NCBI GenBank assembly: GCA_963682025.1
Contig: OY821517.1
Location: forward strand, 107,746,972 to 107,810,971
Origin: Cordilura impudica
Lineage: Eukaryota > Arthropoda > Insecta > Diptera > Scathophagidae
Direction of reading: 5' to 3'
DNA length: 64,000 nt
A program made the translations under genes and the position numbers. A model generated the notes under the pieces. That model did not search any database. It was not told the origin of the DNA and saw only the letters and a program-made list of their open reading frames with translations. Below are positions 10,219 to 22,078 of this stretch, piece by piece (the stretch's first letter is position 1; each line of letters opens with the position of its first letter).

Positions 10219-10931
10219 CAAATTGGACCATGTCGCGAGAAGGAAAAATTTTTGATTGGATCGGTTTTCTTGGTTAGTAGGTGAGACATTGACATTTCCT
10301 TTTTTTATACAAAACATAGAAATTGACTGATAAGAAAAAAATTACACCTTTCAATTTTTAGTTGAATTTTAGTATAAAAGTGAAGTGGTGAAACGGTTTT
10401 TTTATATTAATTTTTCAGTTACTTTTACACCTAATAATTTTTAACATTTTTATAACTTTAGTCATGTCAGAAAATGCTAAAAAATAATTGCATTTTCAGA
10501 GGGATTAAAAGTTGACTATTTTTAAGCAGCCCGAGTTCAAATACAATTTATTAAGTAGCAAACGTAAAAGTTACCTGATATTGGTTCAAATTTAGAGAAG
10601 TTTTGATTACTGTTTTCTAAATATTGCTGTATTCCAGGTTTCAAGTTTGGAGAAGTTTTGATTATTGTTTTTTAAATATTTCTATATTAATTGTTAGTGT
10701 AAATTTATAACAAAAATGTTTATTCATTTTATTAATTTTTATATCAGGAACAAATTGTTTTCTATAAATACATTACGAACAAAAGGGTGTTTGTTTCCAT
10801 GTTTTGTGGAACAAAAAATAGAGCTATAGAGCTACCAAAAAATGGAAAAATAAAACACACAACAATTGAGCGTTTTAATACAACATTATACTAGGAACTT
10901 ATATGTTAATTTCCCTTTATTGTTTCTTTAA

Positions 10932-11758
10932 CCCTTTCACGTTTCTTGTCCCATTTTTATTTTTTCTTATATTTTCCACATTTTCCAACCGATTTTCTCA
11001 AAGCTGATTTGAAAAAAAATTTGGCACATGTATTCTCAGGACCTAAGACGGTGATCCCAAAGTCTGAAAATTGTATTTTTTTTATTGATATTTGGATGTC
11101 ATTAATTCGGACGTTATCGATCCAAAAACATTTAAAATTTTGATATAACATGGACCAGTCTTTATGGTTTCCAGAAACACCAAAATATTTGGAATCAGTT
11201 TATTATTGAGCAAAATTCAGTACGGGTAAAGAAAAGTTTTTATAGTTTTATATTTTTATTAAATTAAAAAAATTCATAATATTAAATCAACAATTAATTA
11301 AACTATAAATAAAAAGACCTAGCAAAAGATTAATTACAAATATCTCAAAATATAAAATCAAATATGGTAATCTTCGAAGCATTTACAGTTTTTTGTGAAA
11401 GAAAAAGGTTTTTTTTACAAACGGAACCACTTTTTTCCATTTTTAGTACAAACTAAAAAAGAAGTAATCGATTATCTGTGATATATATGTAAAGTTTCCA
11501 ACAAATACAAAACCAAAGCTACAGTTATTTATGTAAGAAATAAAAACACAAATTACTGACTTGGTTTGAGCGGAGTACATTAGTTGCTAATTTTGACCGT
11601 TGACGACCAATGGGATATATATGGCCCATGGATTTTTTCCTTGAAGGGATTTAAAAAAATATTTTTGACGACACTTTTGTTTAGAAATGTGGGTGGCTTA
11701 GTATGAATCCACAAAAAAAATAAAAATTTTCCAGCAAAGCTAAACGGTCCTGAAGGGG
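10932..11758. mobile_element. piggyBac-type miniature element (MITE)
   Basis: Flanked by TTAA at 10928-10931 and 11759-11762. The ends are CCCTTTCACGTTTC and, on the other strand, CCCCTTCAGGACCGTTT, an imperfect inverted repeat starting with CCC. TTAA duplication with C/G-rich ends is diagnostic of the piggyBac superfamily. 827 bp, no transposase. Sits in Transib B. Confidence 0.55.
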
Positions 11759-11780
11759 TTAAAGATGACGGTGAATTTAT

Positions 11781-13187
11781 ACATATATATTAGGGTGACA
11801 GCGGTTTGTATGAAAAAGTTTTTGGTCGAATTTTGAGGTGTGCGGGCCGGATTATTGTGACACTGGATCTAAAACTTTAGTGCGAAAAATTTTAGCCAAA
11901 TCGGAAATTCTTTCTGGACGCGCATTGAGTTCAAAGTTCACATATGTATTTATATGTAAAAATTATCAAAAAAATCACTTTCACAAAAATTTTGATCTAA
12001 TATTTGTGTTTAAATTAAATTAATTAATAAACTATAATCTAAAGTAGATTGTATTTCTAATAAACTGACAAGATCCGTAGAAAACCAGCCAAGTTACATC
12101 AAGTTCCCCAGGCAATAAATGGGCCGCAGACCACTTAATTAAAAAATCGAGCTCACATTTTTAAAGTCATGGAAATAATTTACAACACAAAAATTTTTCA
12201 ATTCTTTTGATCCCAAAATGATTTTATGTAAAGTATTTTGCATCTCGTCTATTTAATGGCGTTCTAAATTAATGTCAAAATAGTACGTAATTTTTAGCAG
12301 TATTTCAAAACCTCCTATTTTAATTTTTAAAAAAGTTTGTTCAAGAACTTTACCGAAATCAACGATTGGATTCTATGGTCTTATTGGAAAAGTATGTGTG
12401 AATAAAAATGCCAAATATTGTAAGTATCCTATTCCTAATTTGGCGAGGGCACCGTTTTTATTTCGGCGGATTTGAAGAAAAATGTGATTTTTCATACTTT
12501 TCAACTTTTAGGCTACATATTTTTGGTGTTTTCATATTTCAAATATATTTTATCAAAATGTTCTATTACTTCACATAAGTTCTCATTCTTTTAAATTAGG
12601 GTTAAATTGAATCACTATAAACTGTCCCTTGCTAAGTCAAAGTTCAAATTTAAGAAGATTTATATTTTGTTAAAACAAAATGTCGAAATCATATATATAT
12701 GTGGAAGGATTTCGATAAAATTTGTTGATGATATCTCAATAACTCCATAAAATAACATCCTGGACTTATCTTCCAAAAATGTCGTTGCTGTAAATAATCT
12801 CAATGTCTTTAAAAATGTGAGCTCGATTTTCTTAATCAAGTGGGATGCGGCGCATTTATTGCCTGGTGATCTTGATATAACTTGGCTGTTTTTCAACCGA
12901 TTATAAGTTTTGTTACTTTATTAGAAAAGTAATTAAATCTAGATTATGGTTTATTAATTAATTAAATGAAACGCAATTATTAATATCAAAATTTTTGTGG
13001 AAAATTATTTTTTTGATAATTTTTACATATAAATGCATATTTGAAATTTGAACTCAATGCGCGTCCAGAAATCACTGGCTGATTTCGATCAGATTTTGCG
13101 CACTAAAGCTCTGGATCCAGTGTAACTATAATCCGACCAGCACGTCTTGAAATTAAAAGAAAAATGCTGTCACCGTAATATATATGT
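11781..13187. mobile_element. Element with about 400-bp inverted arms
   Basis: Left arm 11781-12185 and right arm 12770-13187 are diverged inverse copies: ACATATATATTAGGGTGACAGC-like end on the left, GCTGTCACCGTAATATATATG-like end on the right; inner matching words include CAATGCGCGTCCAGAAA against TTTCTGGACGCGCATTG, and GAGCTCACATTTTTAAAG against CTTTAAAAATGTGAGCTC. The centre (12190-12760) has no coding frame. Foldback or long-TIR non-autonomous DNA transposon; superfamily not known to me; no target duplication recognised. Confidence 0.65.
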
Positions 13188-13494
13188 CGAAACAACGAAA
13201 ATTTAAGTTTACTTTAATACAAAAGCGATCTATATGATTCAAAAGTCAAACAACGATAAAAAAAGGTATACAATGCTGTGGTTAAAAAAAGTAGATTTTA
13301 CAACAAAATGACAGGAAAATGTCATAAAAAGGAGATTTAAATTACTATAGCACACTCTGTATGTCATCATCCATTCCAGTCCAATAAGAGTAAAATAAAG
13401 TGGGGCCTCTTAAGCGCTCACATAAACAATCCATATAAAAATGAGTGTAACATAGTGTACTGAAAAACTTCTATAGATCAAATAGGTGTAGTAA

Positions 13495-13760
13495 TTATTT
13501 CCTCTAATAGCCTTGACTTTTATATACTAGAAGTTTATTAGCTTCTTCGTCTTATTTCATTTTGAGCTGAAACTTTTTCTTGTATTGTGCTCGCGTAAGA
13601 ATCTGTAGAATTTGTTCTTTTTTCCTCTGCTTCTTCAGATAGATCTCTCATTATGTTGAGTTACTTTTCCCCATTTGAAACAAAATTAATTTTAGGACTG
13701 TGGATGACATATATCTCTAAGTGTATTTATCGTTGTTGGCGTTCTTTCCAAATTTGTGTG
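13495..13760 (-). pseudogene. Transib transposase C-terminal remnant
   Basis: Nucleotide match to 6348-6690 of the transposase of element A: AATAGCCTTGACTTTTATAT against AATAGCTTTGATTTTCATTT, TTTTCTTGTATTGTGCTCGCG in both, then TTCTTCAGATAGATCTC against TTCTTCTGAGAGATCTC. It covers the region downstream of the zinc His pair through the C-terminus, with indels that break the frame. The rest of the gene is missing or unrecognisable. Confidence 0.75.
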
Positions 13761-14514
13761 CGTTATGCCTCAATCATTTTTTTATGCAAGACCTCCCGTG
13801 AACTCTTTTTTTGTCACTACATAAACAGTTTTTTTTTTAAACTTTTGTATTCATAAATTTTGCACAAGAAATCTGACTTTGGGTCAATAAAATTGATCAG
13901 TTTACATGGGCGGAACCTGGTGGATATCAAATGTGGTATATTAGGGTAGTGAGTAGTTCGGACTCCAAAATGGTGCAAGAGTTTTTCGGCGTGATTTGAC
14001 GGGAAGAAGTTATGCTCTATTAAGTGGGAGGTTTTCGTCCAATTTGGATTTTTTTTTAAAGTTCAAAAATTTCAAAATTAAACGAGGACTTCACCCTGTT
14101 ATTTTACATAATTATACAAAATATTTTTTACTTCAAATTATAGTCATTATGCTCATTTAAAAGATATTTATAATTTTATTATTTTTTATACAAACAAAAG
14201 GACTTATTTACGATCTTTGTCTCTTTTAGTGATTGAGTGAGAAATTAATCGGTCTCAAGATAACTGTTTCTACTTTAAACAAAATAAAAAACATTGGCAA
14301 ATTTATTTCAAAAATATATCTATATTCTGCATGACAGGTTATTCAGCTGATTCAGATCAAGTCGCCAATCCTCCTCATTGTTTGGTAAAGAGTTAAATTC
14401 AATATTCACAATATTCACTGGTATTTACTTTCAAATGAGTAACATAACTTGAAAGTCGGTAACCACAAAGAAAATTATTTTGGGCCGCTTTCTCTAAAAA
14501 TATGGGCCACAGTA

Positions 14515-15110
14515 TAGAAAAGACGGCCAAAAATCATGGATTCAAAAATCGAGATTAAATATTTACTATTGCATAGTAAACAGGGTAATTAAAAGTGCTG
14601 CTTAAATGTTCATATTTTTTAAACTATCGGTTAAATAAACTTTAGCAGGTATATGTACATATTTGTGCTCAACATTACTCAGCTTTTTTTTTAGTTTTTA
14701 AATTTGGGGTATGTTTTAAACGAAAGCTTTCGCTTTTATTCGATAATAACTTATGTGGATCAAAAGTGCTCAAATAAATTTTATATTCGCAGGAAGGGCG
14801 CATTCCCATCTAAATGTGCAAGTTTGCACTCGAAGGAGCTAGAATAATTTTTTTTTCGGTAAAACTTAAAATATTTTCAAGTTATTTCAGTATATTGTAG
14901 GAATTTAATATGGTAATAATGAAATTATATGTTAAGTTAAGGTTAATGATTTTTGAAAACCAAACAAATTCTGCTTTAAGTTTATTTTGAACCCATTAGT
15001 GGACAAAGTTTCCTGGCCACTTTTATTAAAAATGATCTGATTAATTCGTTTTAAAAACATTTTATTCAAAAAAAAAATATAGTTTCGGACTTATGGACCG
15101 ACCCTTATAA
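14515..15110. other. No gene seen
   Basis: Spacer between Transib B and the piggyBac element that starts at 15111. AT-rich, no motif recognised. Confidence 0.5.
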
Positions 15111-15420
15111 GGGACACTGCACAGTAGGTACACTAGGCGTATGATAACTTTTAAAGTATTGTTTGTGCTTTTTGCTGCAATTGTGATAACATTGTTATGC
15201 TACCATCGTGTGAGGAATATGTTTCCATTATATGTAAATGTATGATCTACAGATCCCCTTTTTTCTTTTTCCACTCTTGTCATAACCGTCCTGAAGTCCA
15301 TATTCCGATGGATCATATGTGTTACAGTAATTTAATGGAGGTAATATGATTACCTATAACTACCTAAAATACTTGAAATTAATATTGTTTTTTTTTTTAA
15401 ATGGGAACACTTTAGTTATA

Positions 15421-16709
15421 AAGCGTCCGCCAAATAACTTTTTTTTTTTTTGAAAATGCTATAAAAAAACTACTGAATATTATCTCAAGTTTCTTTTTTT
15501 ATTTGCAAGTATAATCCTTCCGGTTAATAATGGAAAATAATTTCATTCAAATCGCTGCCTCGGCTGGCCATGCAGTAGCCTACACGATCGGTCCAATTTT
15601 TAAGCACATTATCGATTGTGTGCAGCTGTATTTCACCAATGGCTTCACGAATATTGTCCTTTAAAGCGTCAATTGTCTCTGGCTTGTTGGCGTAACACTT
15701 ATATTTGAGGGCACCTCATAAATATTGTCCAACGGTGTCAAATCACAGCTCCGAGGTGGCCAAACGACATCAGGTCTGCGGCTGATAATGCGATCTTTAA
15801 AAACAGGGCGCAAAATATCGAGTGTAGCTTCGGCTGTGGGGCACGTAGCGCCGTCCTGTTGAAAACAAAAGTTGCCAATATCCTCCTCTTCAATTTTTGT
15901 GAACAAAAATTCATTCAACATGGCCCGATAACGATCGCCATTGACTGTAACGGCCACTCCTAGCTCATTTTCGAAGAAAAATGGTCCAATTATGCCTCTG
16001 AACCAAAATCCGGACCAAACAGTGACTCGCTTTGGGTGTATCGGCTTTTCAATGTATGCGTGCGGGTTTTCTGTGCCCCAAATGCGACAATTTTGCTTGT
16101 TTACATACCCGCCAATATCAAAATGAGCTTCATCTGAAAAGATGATTTTTTTTTGGCAAAATCGGCATCTTCTGTAAGTCGATCGCAGGCCCACTTAGCG
16201 AAGCGAAAACGCATTGGATAGTCAGTTGGCTTCAACTCCTGAACTAATTGGACTCTGTATGGCATCATACCAAGGTCATAATGCAAAATTCGTCTCAGTG
16301 ATGCCTCCGAAATGTTCAATTCTTGAGAACGAAGGTGAATTGATGTTGATGGCGCTTCACGCACACTTTCTGCCACAGCAGCAATATTCTCGGGTGTACG
16401 CACTGTTTTTGGCTTTTGACGCTTTGGTTTATCTCTTTCACTTTTTTCACAAGATAACGAACATACGGAGCTGACGGTGCTTCTCTTCTTCCAAAATCCG
16501 TACGCAATTTTCGCACACATTCTGCAACATTACAATGATTTTCAAAGTAATGTCGCAATATTTCCCAGCGTTGTTCAAGCGTATACACAACCATATTCGT
16601 TCAGCGGGAGGATAAAACTAATTATCTGTCAAATCAGACATGAGCTTAGTGTTACCATTCACAAAATAAGTACTAGTTGAAAAAAAAAAACGTTAGATGG
16701 CGGACCCTT
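15421..16709 (-). mobile_element. DD41D mariner (rosa-like), complete but dead
   Basis: 1,289 bp between TA dinucleotides (15419-15420 and 16710-16711). Inverted ends: AAGCGTCCGCCAAATAACTT on the left and, on the minus strand, AAGGGTCCGCCATCTAACGT on the right, each followed by a T run. Length and TA target match the Tc1/mariner superfamily. It interrupts the piggyBac relic. Confidence 0.8.
15530..16594 (-). pseudogene. Mariner transposase, DD41D type, frameshifted
   Basis: Starts at 16594 with MVVYTLEQRWEILRHYFEN, a helix-turn-helix. The frame shifts near 16450 (continuing as RTPENIAAVAESVREAPS...) and again in a run of A/T at about 16145 to reach SDEAHFDIGGYVNKQNCRIW (first Asp). FQQDGATCPTAEATLDIL holds the second Asp and DLTPLDN the third; there are 41 residues between the last two, hence DD41D, as in the rosa subfamily of fly mariners. 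After 15700 the frame changes once more and C-terminal words (VGYCMASRGSDLNEIIFHY) run to about 15530. All three catalytic Asp codons survive, but the frame breaks make it non-functional. Confidence 0.8.
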
Positions 16710-17620
16710 TATTACCTTGAATCATTTATTGGATGGAACATTAGCTTTTGACAGGAAATAAAGCACTTTATCACCGCCTGCACCAAATTCTTTGGGATTA
16801 GACTCTGCAATTTTTTCCATATATATCAAATTGGATCATAAAACAATTAGCTGAATTTAAAGTTCAGTTTTTAAAACTAAGTTGGTTTGTTTCCAATATA
16901 TAAATTGTTGGCATAATTCCTGCCATAATACTTGATCATACTTTCATCGATTGCCAAATTTTCATCAATTCCAACGTGTCGCAGTTATGATATACTCACA
17001 TGATTTATTGGAGGTTTCATTTTTTTAAGGCGATCCATATCATCGATTTGAAGGTTGTTATTCAGCATTTGCTCATACGATTTCATTCTCACACTATTAC
17101 AGAGTGTGAATATTTAGGAGATTCATAGCAATACAAGTATCCTAATATATTTGGCGTACCCAAATATGGGCATACCTCCTAAAAATACTTGCATCTCATC
17201 CACTGTTACTTCTAAATTTGTATTCTTTTGGAGTCCATACAAGTTTGTTTATTAATTAATTAATTATTAATTTTTATTAATGAAAATCCTAATGTAATAA
17301 GATTTAAAATCTTATAAAACAACATTAGTCATAACAAATTAATTTTCAATAAGAAGAATATTTGTAAAATAAAATATAATATAAAATATATAAAAAATAA
17401 AATAAAAATGTAAAAATAAAGTGTAAAAATATCCTGCACAGCAGGTAAAAATTATATGGAAATTAAAATTAATTAGCTAAAGAAATTAAAATGAAGTATT
17501 AAAAATCAATTGAGAAAATGAAAATGATATTTTGTGAAGTTGATTATTTAAAGTATGTAACGAGTTCCAAAGACGTATGCCATTTACAAAAAAGTGTCTA
17601 TCGGATATTAGTCTATTGTA

Positions 17621-20121
17621 TTAGTCTATTGTACAGTTATTACGGTTAGATCTTGTAAATAGTAATCGCTCGAAAAGGTAAACGGGTTCTTTAGTGAAAA
17701 TAATTTTATGAACCATAAGTAAAGTTCTAAATTTAAGATAGTCTTCAAATGAAATGCCATAAATTTTATTTAGAAAAGCGGAGAAACTATCATATTTGCG
17801 TAAACCATAAACATATCTAACTACACTTTTAAAGACGCGTGTAAGTTTACCCATGTCTGCTCTATCACAACCTGACAACAATTCACAACCATATAAAAGG
17901 GTAGGTAAGATAAACGATTTTGCAAGAACAAATCTAATTTTCTGCAGTGTGAAGTACTGAGAAGACCAAAGACTACGGAGAATACTATAAACTTTTCCAG
18001 AAGCTTTGTTAATTTGATCATTCCACGTTAGGGTATTATTAAATATCATTCCATTAATATTAACAAGGCACTGAGATTTTTTCGGTTTTAAGGTAAGACA
18101 ATTCAACCTAGCCCATTTAAATACATGGTTCAGTTCAGTATTCAGGTTCTGTACACAATTTTCCACATCTCGTACGTTACATGATGTGTATAACTGAACG
18201 TCGTCAGCGTACGTGTGCATTTGGCATGAATTAATTACGCGTTTATGTAAATAGAAAACAAAAGAGGGCCAAGTATAGACCCCTGCGGAACACCCCTACT
18301 TAAAGACAGAGAGGTAGACGACTTGTCTTTAGAGACAGCTACTTGCTCTCTGTTCCGAAGGTAAGAGCTAATCAATTTAGAGGAGGTTTCAGAATAACCA
18401 AAAATATGTTTAAGCTTTTTAACAAGAATATCATGGTCCACTGAGTCAAAAGCTTTAGAGTGGTCCAATAAAGTCAAAAAAGCAATATTACCACTGTCAA
18501 CGATATAACGAAGATCTTCCGATACATCAATTAAAGTAGTGATACACCCTCTTTTCCTGCGAAAACCAGATTGCTTAGATGATAAAAGATTATTATTGGA
18601 TATATGTTCATTCATTTGTTTGCTCATAATTTTTTCGAAAACTTTCGAAAGAAAAGGAAGTATGGAAATGGGCCTGTATTCTTTATTAGATTTCGGCAAG
18701 GGAATTACTTTTGCCCATTTCCACAAATCAGGGAAAACAGATTTTGTAAAAATAGTGTTAAAAATATGAGTGATAAAGGGTAAAACCTGTGGTAAAATAG
18801 CTTTAATAAATATTGGATTCATACCATCTATACCAATTGATTTTGACTTTATGGAAAGAAAAGCTTCCAGAACATCCTCCTGGTTAACGCAGGAAAAACT
18901 ATATAAAGAATCTAGATTGCAATCTGGTAGATTTGCATAAGAGTCAGAACGAAGAGGAGTTGAGTCATTTGAAGTAAATTGTCTATTCAATTCATTTAGT
19001 TCAAAAGTGGAAAGATTTACCGATGCACTTTCATCTTTATAACCAATTTTCTTTATCTCTTTCCACATATTTTTAGTATCCATAGCCTCTGAAAATACAC
19101 GACTATAATAGCGTTGCTTAGCTAACTTTACTTCCCTAGTAACAGATCTACGTAGTGATTTAAAAATTTCATTTGACTGTGTAGTTTTATATCTTTTCCA
19201 CTTATCGTAAGCAGAATTTCTTTTAACTATTAAATCACAAATATTTTGATTAAACCAAGGCTTAGTAGAAGATTTAACAGTTTTCTTTCTAACCGGTACG
19301 TATTTGTCGTATAGGTATGTGGTAGCTTCACAAAAAAAGGATATCTGTTGGTTTAAATCAGGATTACTGTAGATACTGGTCCAATTGATTAAATTAATTT
19401 CATTTAAAAGAGCATCATAGTTATTATTCTTGTAATCACGGAAAGTAGTATGCTCTGGTTTTTCATGTTTAAAATAAGGAAGGTTAAATGTCATATAAAT
19501 GACGTCATGTTCTGAGAAATTAGGAGAAGAAAACTGGTCATGCAAAAGAACTTTTCTAATATCAGAGACAAAGAATACGTCAATAAGGGTACTACTCATT
19601 GAAGTGAAGTGAATGGGGATAGTAGTGTTTACAGCTATAAGCCCAATCCGTTGGAAAAGTGAAATTAGATCAGAATCAATGAGCAAATTTCCATTTAGGT
19701 CTCTAGAAAGAATAATATCACTATAAGATAAACAATTTTCATCTAACATATTAACAACCGGAGAAATATCTAGTGAATCATTAGGCCTATATAAAACAGC
19801 TATGAGACATTTGCTTACGTCACAAGGAAATTCAGTAAATACAAAATCATATTCTTCACCGATAGATTTGCAAACAAATCGAGAACGTAATTGTTTCTTG
19901 ACATACATTGCAACGCCTCCAGCACGTTTACCAGTATTCCTATCAGCTCGAAATAAATCATAGCCGTCTATTTTGACCTGAAAGTTTTTTATCTTATTCG
20001 GATTGAACCATGTTTCAGATATACAAATTACATCAATTCCTGAGTTTTCAAAAATGTATCGAAATTCATCAAATTTACAAAAAAGACTTTGAGCATTTAA
20101 GTGAATATTAGGAGAAGTCAT
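17621..20121 (-). pseudogene. LINE ORF2: endonuclease and reverse transcriptase
   Basis: Long frame 20121-18235 (628 codons from ATG) holds an apurinic-type endonuclease: LNAQSL near residue 8, ISETWF near 35, DLNGN near 140, SEHDVI near 214. The reverse transcriptase follows: YRPISILPFLSKVFEKI near 480, DHSKAFDSVDHDIL near 568, RGVPQGSILGPLLFSIYIN at the end. There the frame meets TAA. The next frame (18220-17621) resumes at once with MHTYADDVQLYT, the catalytic YADD box, and 199 residues of thumb and C-terminus. So only a short stretch with a frameshift between IYIN and YADD separates two otherwise open halves. DLNGN replaces the usual GDFN. The element made protein until recently; one or two changes broke it. 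Confidence 0.8.
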
Positions 20122-20270
20122 AATAAAGAATTAAGCAAATATCAACATCAAATAAGAAATACTCAAAAAATTTAAAATAAAAAGGCATAATAAAAAGGAG
20201 AGATATAAAAAAAATACAAAAATAAAAATAGGTTATGGAAATAATTACGACAGTTTTAAATTTTAAAATA

Positions 20271-20831
20271 TTACTGGCGAAACCCTTCTACTACAGAAAC
20301 TGGAAAGTTGTCACGTGTGTTTTTCGATGTTTCGATATTTTCCAGAAAATGCACATTCTCCACACAAAACGCACTATCGGACTTAGAGCGTTTGGCATAA
20401 ATACGGCCACGGCGAGTGTAAACTGATGAGAGTAGTTTTTTCCGTTTTAACTTAATTGCTTCCTTAAGAAGATTGTGGTTAAATCTGGTTAGAGCTTCAT
20501 TTATATAGAATCGTTCATTAGAATCAAAACCAGCATGACAAAGGCGCAGAAGGTCTTCAGAGTTACGACGAAAAACAGCAGCTTGCTTCAAAATATAATT
20601 TTTCTCCTGAGCTGATGACAATTTTATGGCAATAGCAGGATCAATAACTTTATCCTTTTTCCTATTGTTTCGAGAGTTTTGAAGACGAGTTATTTTAATT
20701 ATATTAGGAACAGTTGCATTAATGGTCTCACAAATATTCATAAATGTAGTCTGTAAGTTTTCATTTTCATAGCATGGAATGCCGTGAATTCGTATCTCAT
20801 TAGCGACTTTTGTATTTTCTTGCTTGTCCAA
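20271..20831 (-). CDS. LINE ORF1, RNA-binding-like, N-terminus missing
   Basis: 186 codons open from a TTG at 20831; the frame runs a little further up without an ATG before a stop. NEIRIHGIPCYENENLQTT and ...IITRLQ...DPAIAIKLSSAQEKNYILK have the pattern of an RRM-like domain found in ORF1 proteins of several LINE clades. The C-terminal half is basic (KLKRKKLLSS, RRGRIYAKRSKS), consistent with nucleic-acid binding. Stop at 20271, about 150 bp before the ORF2 start. Inference of role rests on position and the RRM-like pattern; no zinc knuckles are seen. Confidence 0.6.
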   Translation of the reverse strand: MDKQENTKVANEIRIHGIPCYENENLQTTFMNICETINATVPNIIKITRLQNSRNNRKKDKVIDPAIAIKLSSAQEKNYILKQAAVFRRNSEDLLRLCHAGFDSNERFYINEALTRFNHNLLKEAIKLKRKKLLSSVYTRRGRIYAKRSKSDSAFCVENVHFLENIETSKNTRDNFPVSVVEGFRQ

Positions 20832-21043
20832 AGGTCGCTTTAAGGTATCAATTGATTTAAATTATTTAACACAGTTTTTGACAAGGAGAGAATCACTTGT
20901 TTTTGTTTAATGCTTGTTGTTATTGACTTATTTACTCATAGAAATGTCTGAAAATATCTTCGGAGAAATATAATTCAAAAAATTCTATCAGTGTCTTGCA
21001 TAACTGAGCCTCAGCACTTAAAACAATCAATGTACATTCCGTA

Positions 21044-21766
21044 TTTATACCCTCTACCACTATGTGGTTTGGGTATAATGACTTTGTGCTGCTGTTTGCA
21101 ACTACCAAAAATATTTGACCTAGAACCCATAATCACTTTCTGAGTCGATTTAACGATGTCCGTCCGTCCGTCCGTCTGTCTGTGTGTCCATGTGAAGTTT
21201 GTAATCAAACTGCAGGAAGCATATATGAATATATTTCTATGAAATTTGGTATGTGAATTTTTGTCGGCCATATGATGAAAGCTGTTGAAATTGATGGGAA
21301 TCGGTCCATGTTCAGACCTAGACCCCACACAAATTACCCCTTTGAAATCAACATAAATTGCCATAAGATCCAAATTATCGTATAAATCTTAGACAAATTG
21401 GGTTTGTATTTATTTATTACATCCACTCATCAGTAGTGAAGAATTGATCCCTATTTGACAACTCCCAGTCATAGCCCCATATCAAAAAACAAAAATATCG
21501 CACTGATTCTTCTCAAATTTTGTTTGTATATATTTTTGCAAAATACAAGAGACTTTACCAAACATGGTTAGGATCGGTCCGTTTTTGGGCCTAGTCCCCA
21601 TATAGTTATAGCATCCGATATGAACTTTTTCATATCTGCAGCCAAAAAAATTAATAAAAATCCCACTCAAATTTGTTTTCTATGTCCAGTTAGTTGGGCC
21701 TGAGAGATAGGGCCTCTAAACGTATGGTATAGTCGGTCTAGACCGACTATAATTTTCTTACTTGTT
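21044..21766 (+). mobile_element. Mini-me/DINE-1-like element, copy 3
   Basis: Intact ends, hairpin within 21727-21754, GTCY tract 21158-21185. It has small deletions, including the ACCGATCGAATC stretch and part of the middle module near 21470. Inserted in the N-terminal part of the piggyBac relic. Confidence 0.8.
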
Positions 21767-22078
21767 ATTTTATGTAATTGCTCAACTTTTCTCCAGCAAT
21801 TTGAACTCGCGTTTTTCTATCTGTTTGATACACAGGAGATGGACATTAATTTCTCTGGGGGATCACATCCTGTAGGAAATAATTAAAATGATTAAGATTT
21901 CCCTCATGCTCATCAGCGCTTTCATTGGTATATTGATTAGTATCGGCCCCATCTAATGGCGGAACTATGTAAATTTTAACGCCATTCAACTCATTTTTAT
22001 TAAGAGCATCCAGTTCATCCAATATATCAGAAACTCTTACAGTTTCTATATATAAAAAAATATTTACTCCAGTGTCCC

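Larger units (their letters stand above)
10219..14514 (-). mobile_element. Transib B, decayed
   Basis: Left end CAAATTGG...TCGCGAGAAGG aligns with the left end of A (CACAGTGG...TCGCGAGATAG), and the next 240 bp match A's 3' region (for example GAAATTGACTGATAAG against AAAATCGACTGATGGG, and TCAGAAAATGC in both). The right end (14480-14514, GGGCCGCTTTCTC...GGCCACAGTA) matches A's 5' end, as does 13940-14480 more loosely. A transposase remnant lies at 13495-13760. Two other elements (10932-11758 and 11781-13187) are inserted in it. A 55-bp tandem duplication lies at about 10583-10693. No clear flanking duplication survives on the right. Confidence 0.7.
17245..20870 (-). mobile_element. LINE with two ORFs, nearly full length
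   Basis: Non-LTR retrotransposon on the minus strand: ORF1 (20831-20271), ORF2 (20121-17621), an AT-rich 3' UTR of about 370 bp, and a tail of TAAT/TAATTAAT units near 17245-17275. It splits the piggyBac coding region between the SEDIF and VTVDEMQVFLG blocks. Endonuclease plus RT and the TAA-rich tail fit the jockey/I group; the clade is not settled. The 5' end is uncertain: ORF1 lacks an obvious ATG, so some 5' sequence is probably missing. Confidence 0.75.
15130..22060 (-). pseudogene. piggyBac transposase, in four pieces
   Basis: Minus-strand pieces. N-terminal acidic region (22060-21800): ILDELDALNKNELNGV then PPLDGADTNQYTNES. Next (21020-20890): TLIEFFELYFSEDIF, the usual 'P.ELFelff' start of the core. 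Third (17240-16711): VTVDEMQVFLGGMPIFGY, then NLAIDESMIKYYGRN, which holds the first catalytic Asp of the family, and FGAGGDKVLYFL. Fourth (15420-15130): NGNIFLTRW.DNNVITIA, the late core strand. The last catalytic Asp region (family 'GGVD') is not found. Stops and frameshifts occur in every piece, so no function remains. The same order of blocks is standard for piggyBac transposases (about 550-600 aa). Confidence 0.65.
15111..22078 (-). mobile_element. Decayed piggyBac element split by three insertions
   Basis: Ends are GGGACACTG at 15111-15119 and its inverse CAGTGTCCC at 22070-22078, flanked by ATAA and TTTT, probably mutated TTAA. Transposase segments are recoverable on the minus strand in N-to-C order at 22060-21800, 21020-20890, 17240-16711 and 15420-15130. 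They are separated by a mini-me copy (21044-21766), a LINE (17245-20870) and a DD41D mariner (15421-16709). Removing the three leaves an element of about 4.2 kb or less. Confidence 0.65.

Noticed and set aside
15120..15129. CACAGTAGGT as another Transib end
   Set aside because: It lies directly inside the piggyBac-type end GGGACACTG and reads through into piggyBac coding sequence; the resemblance to a Transib heptamer is chance.
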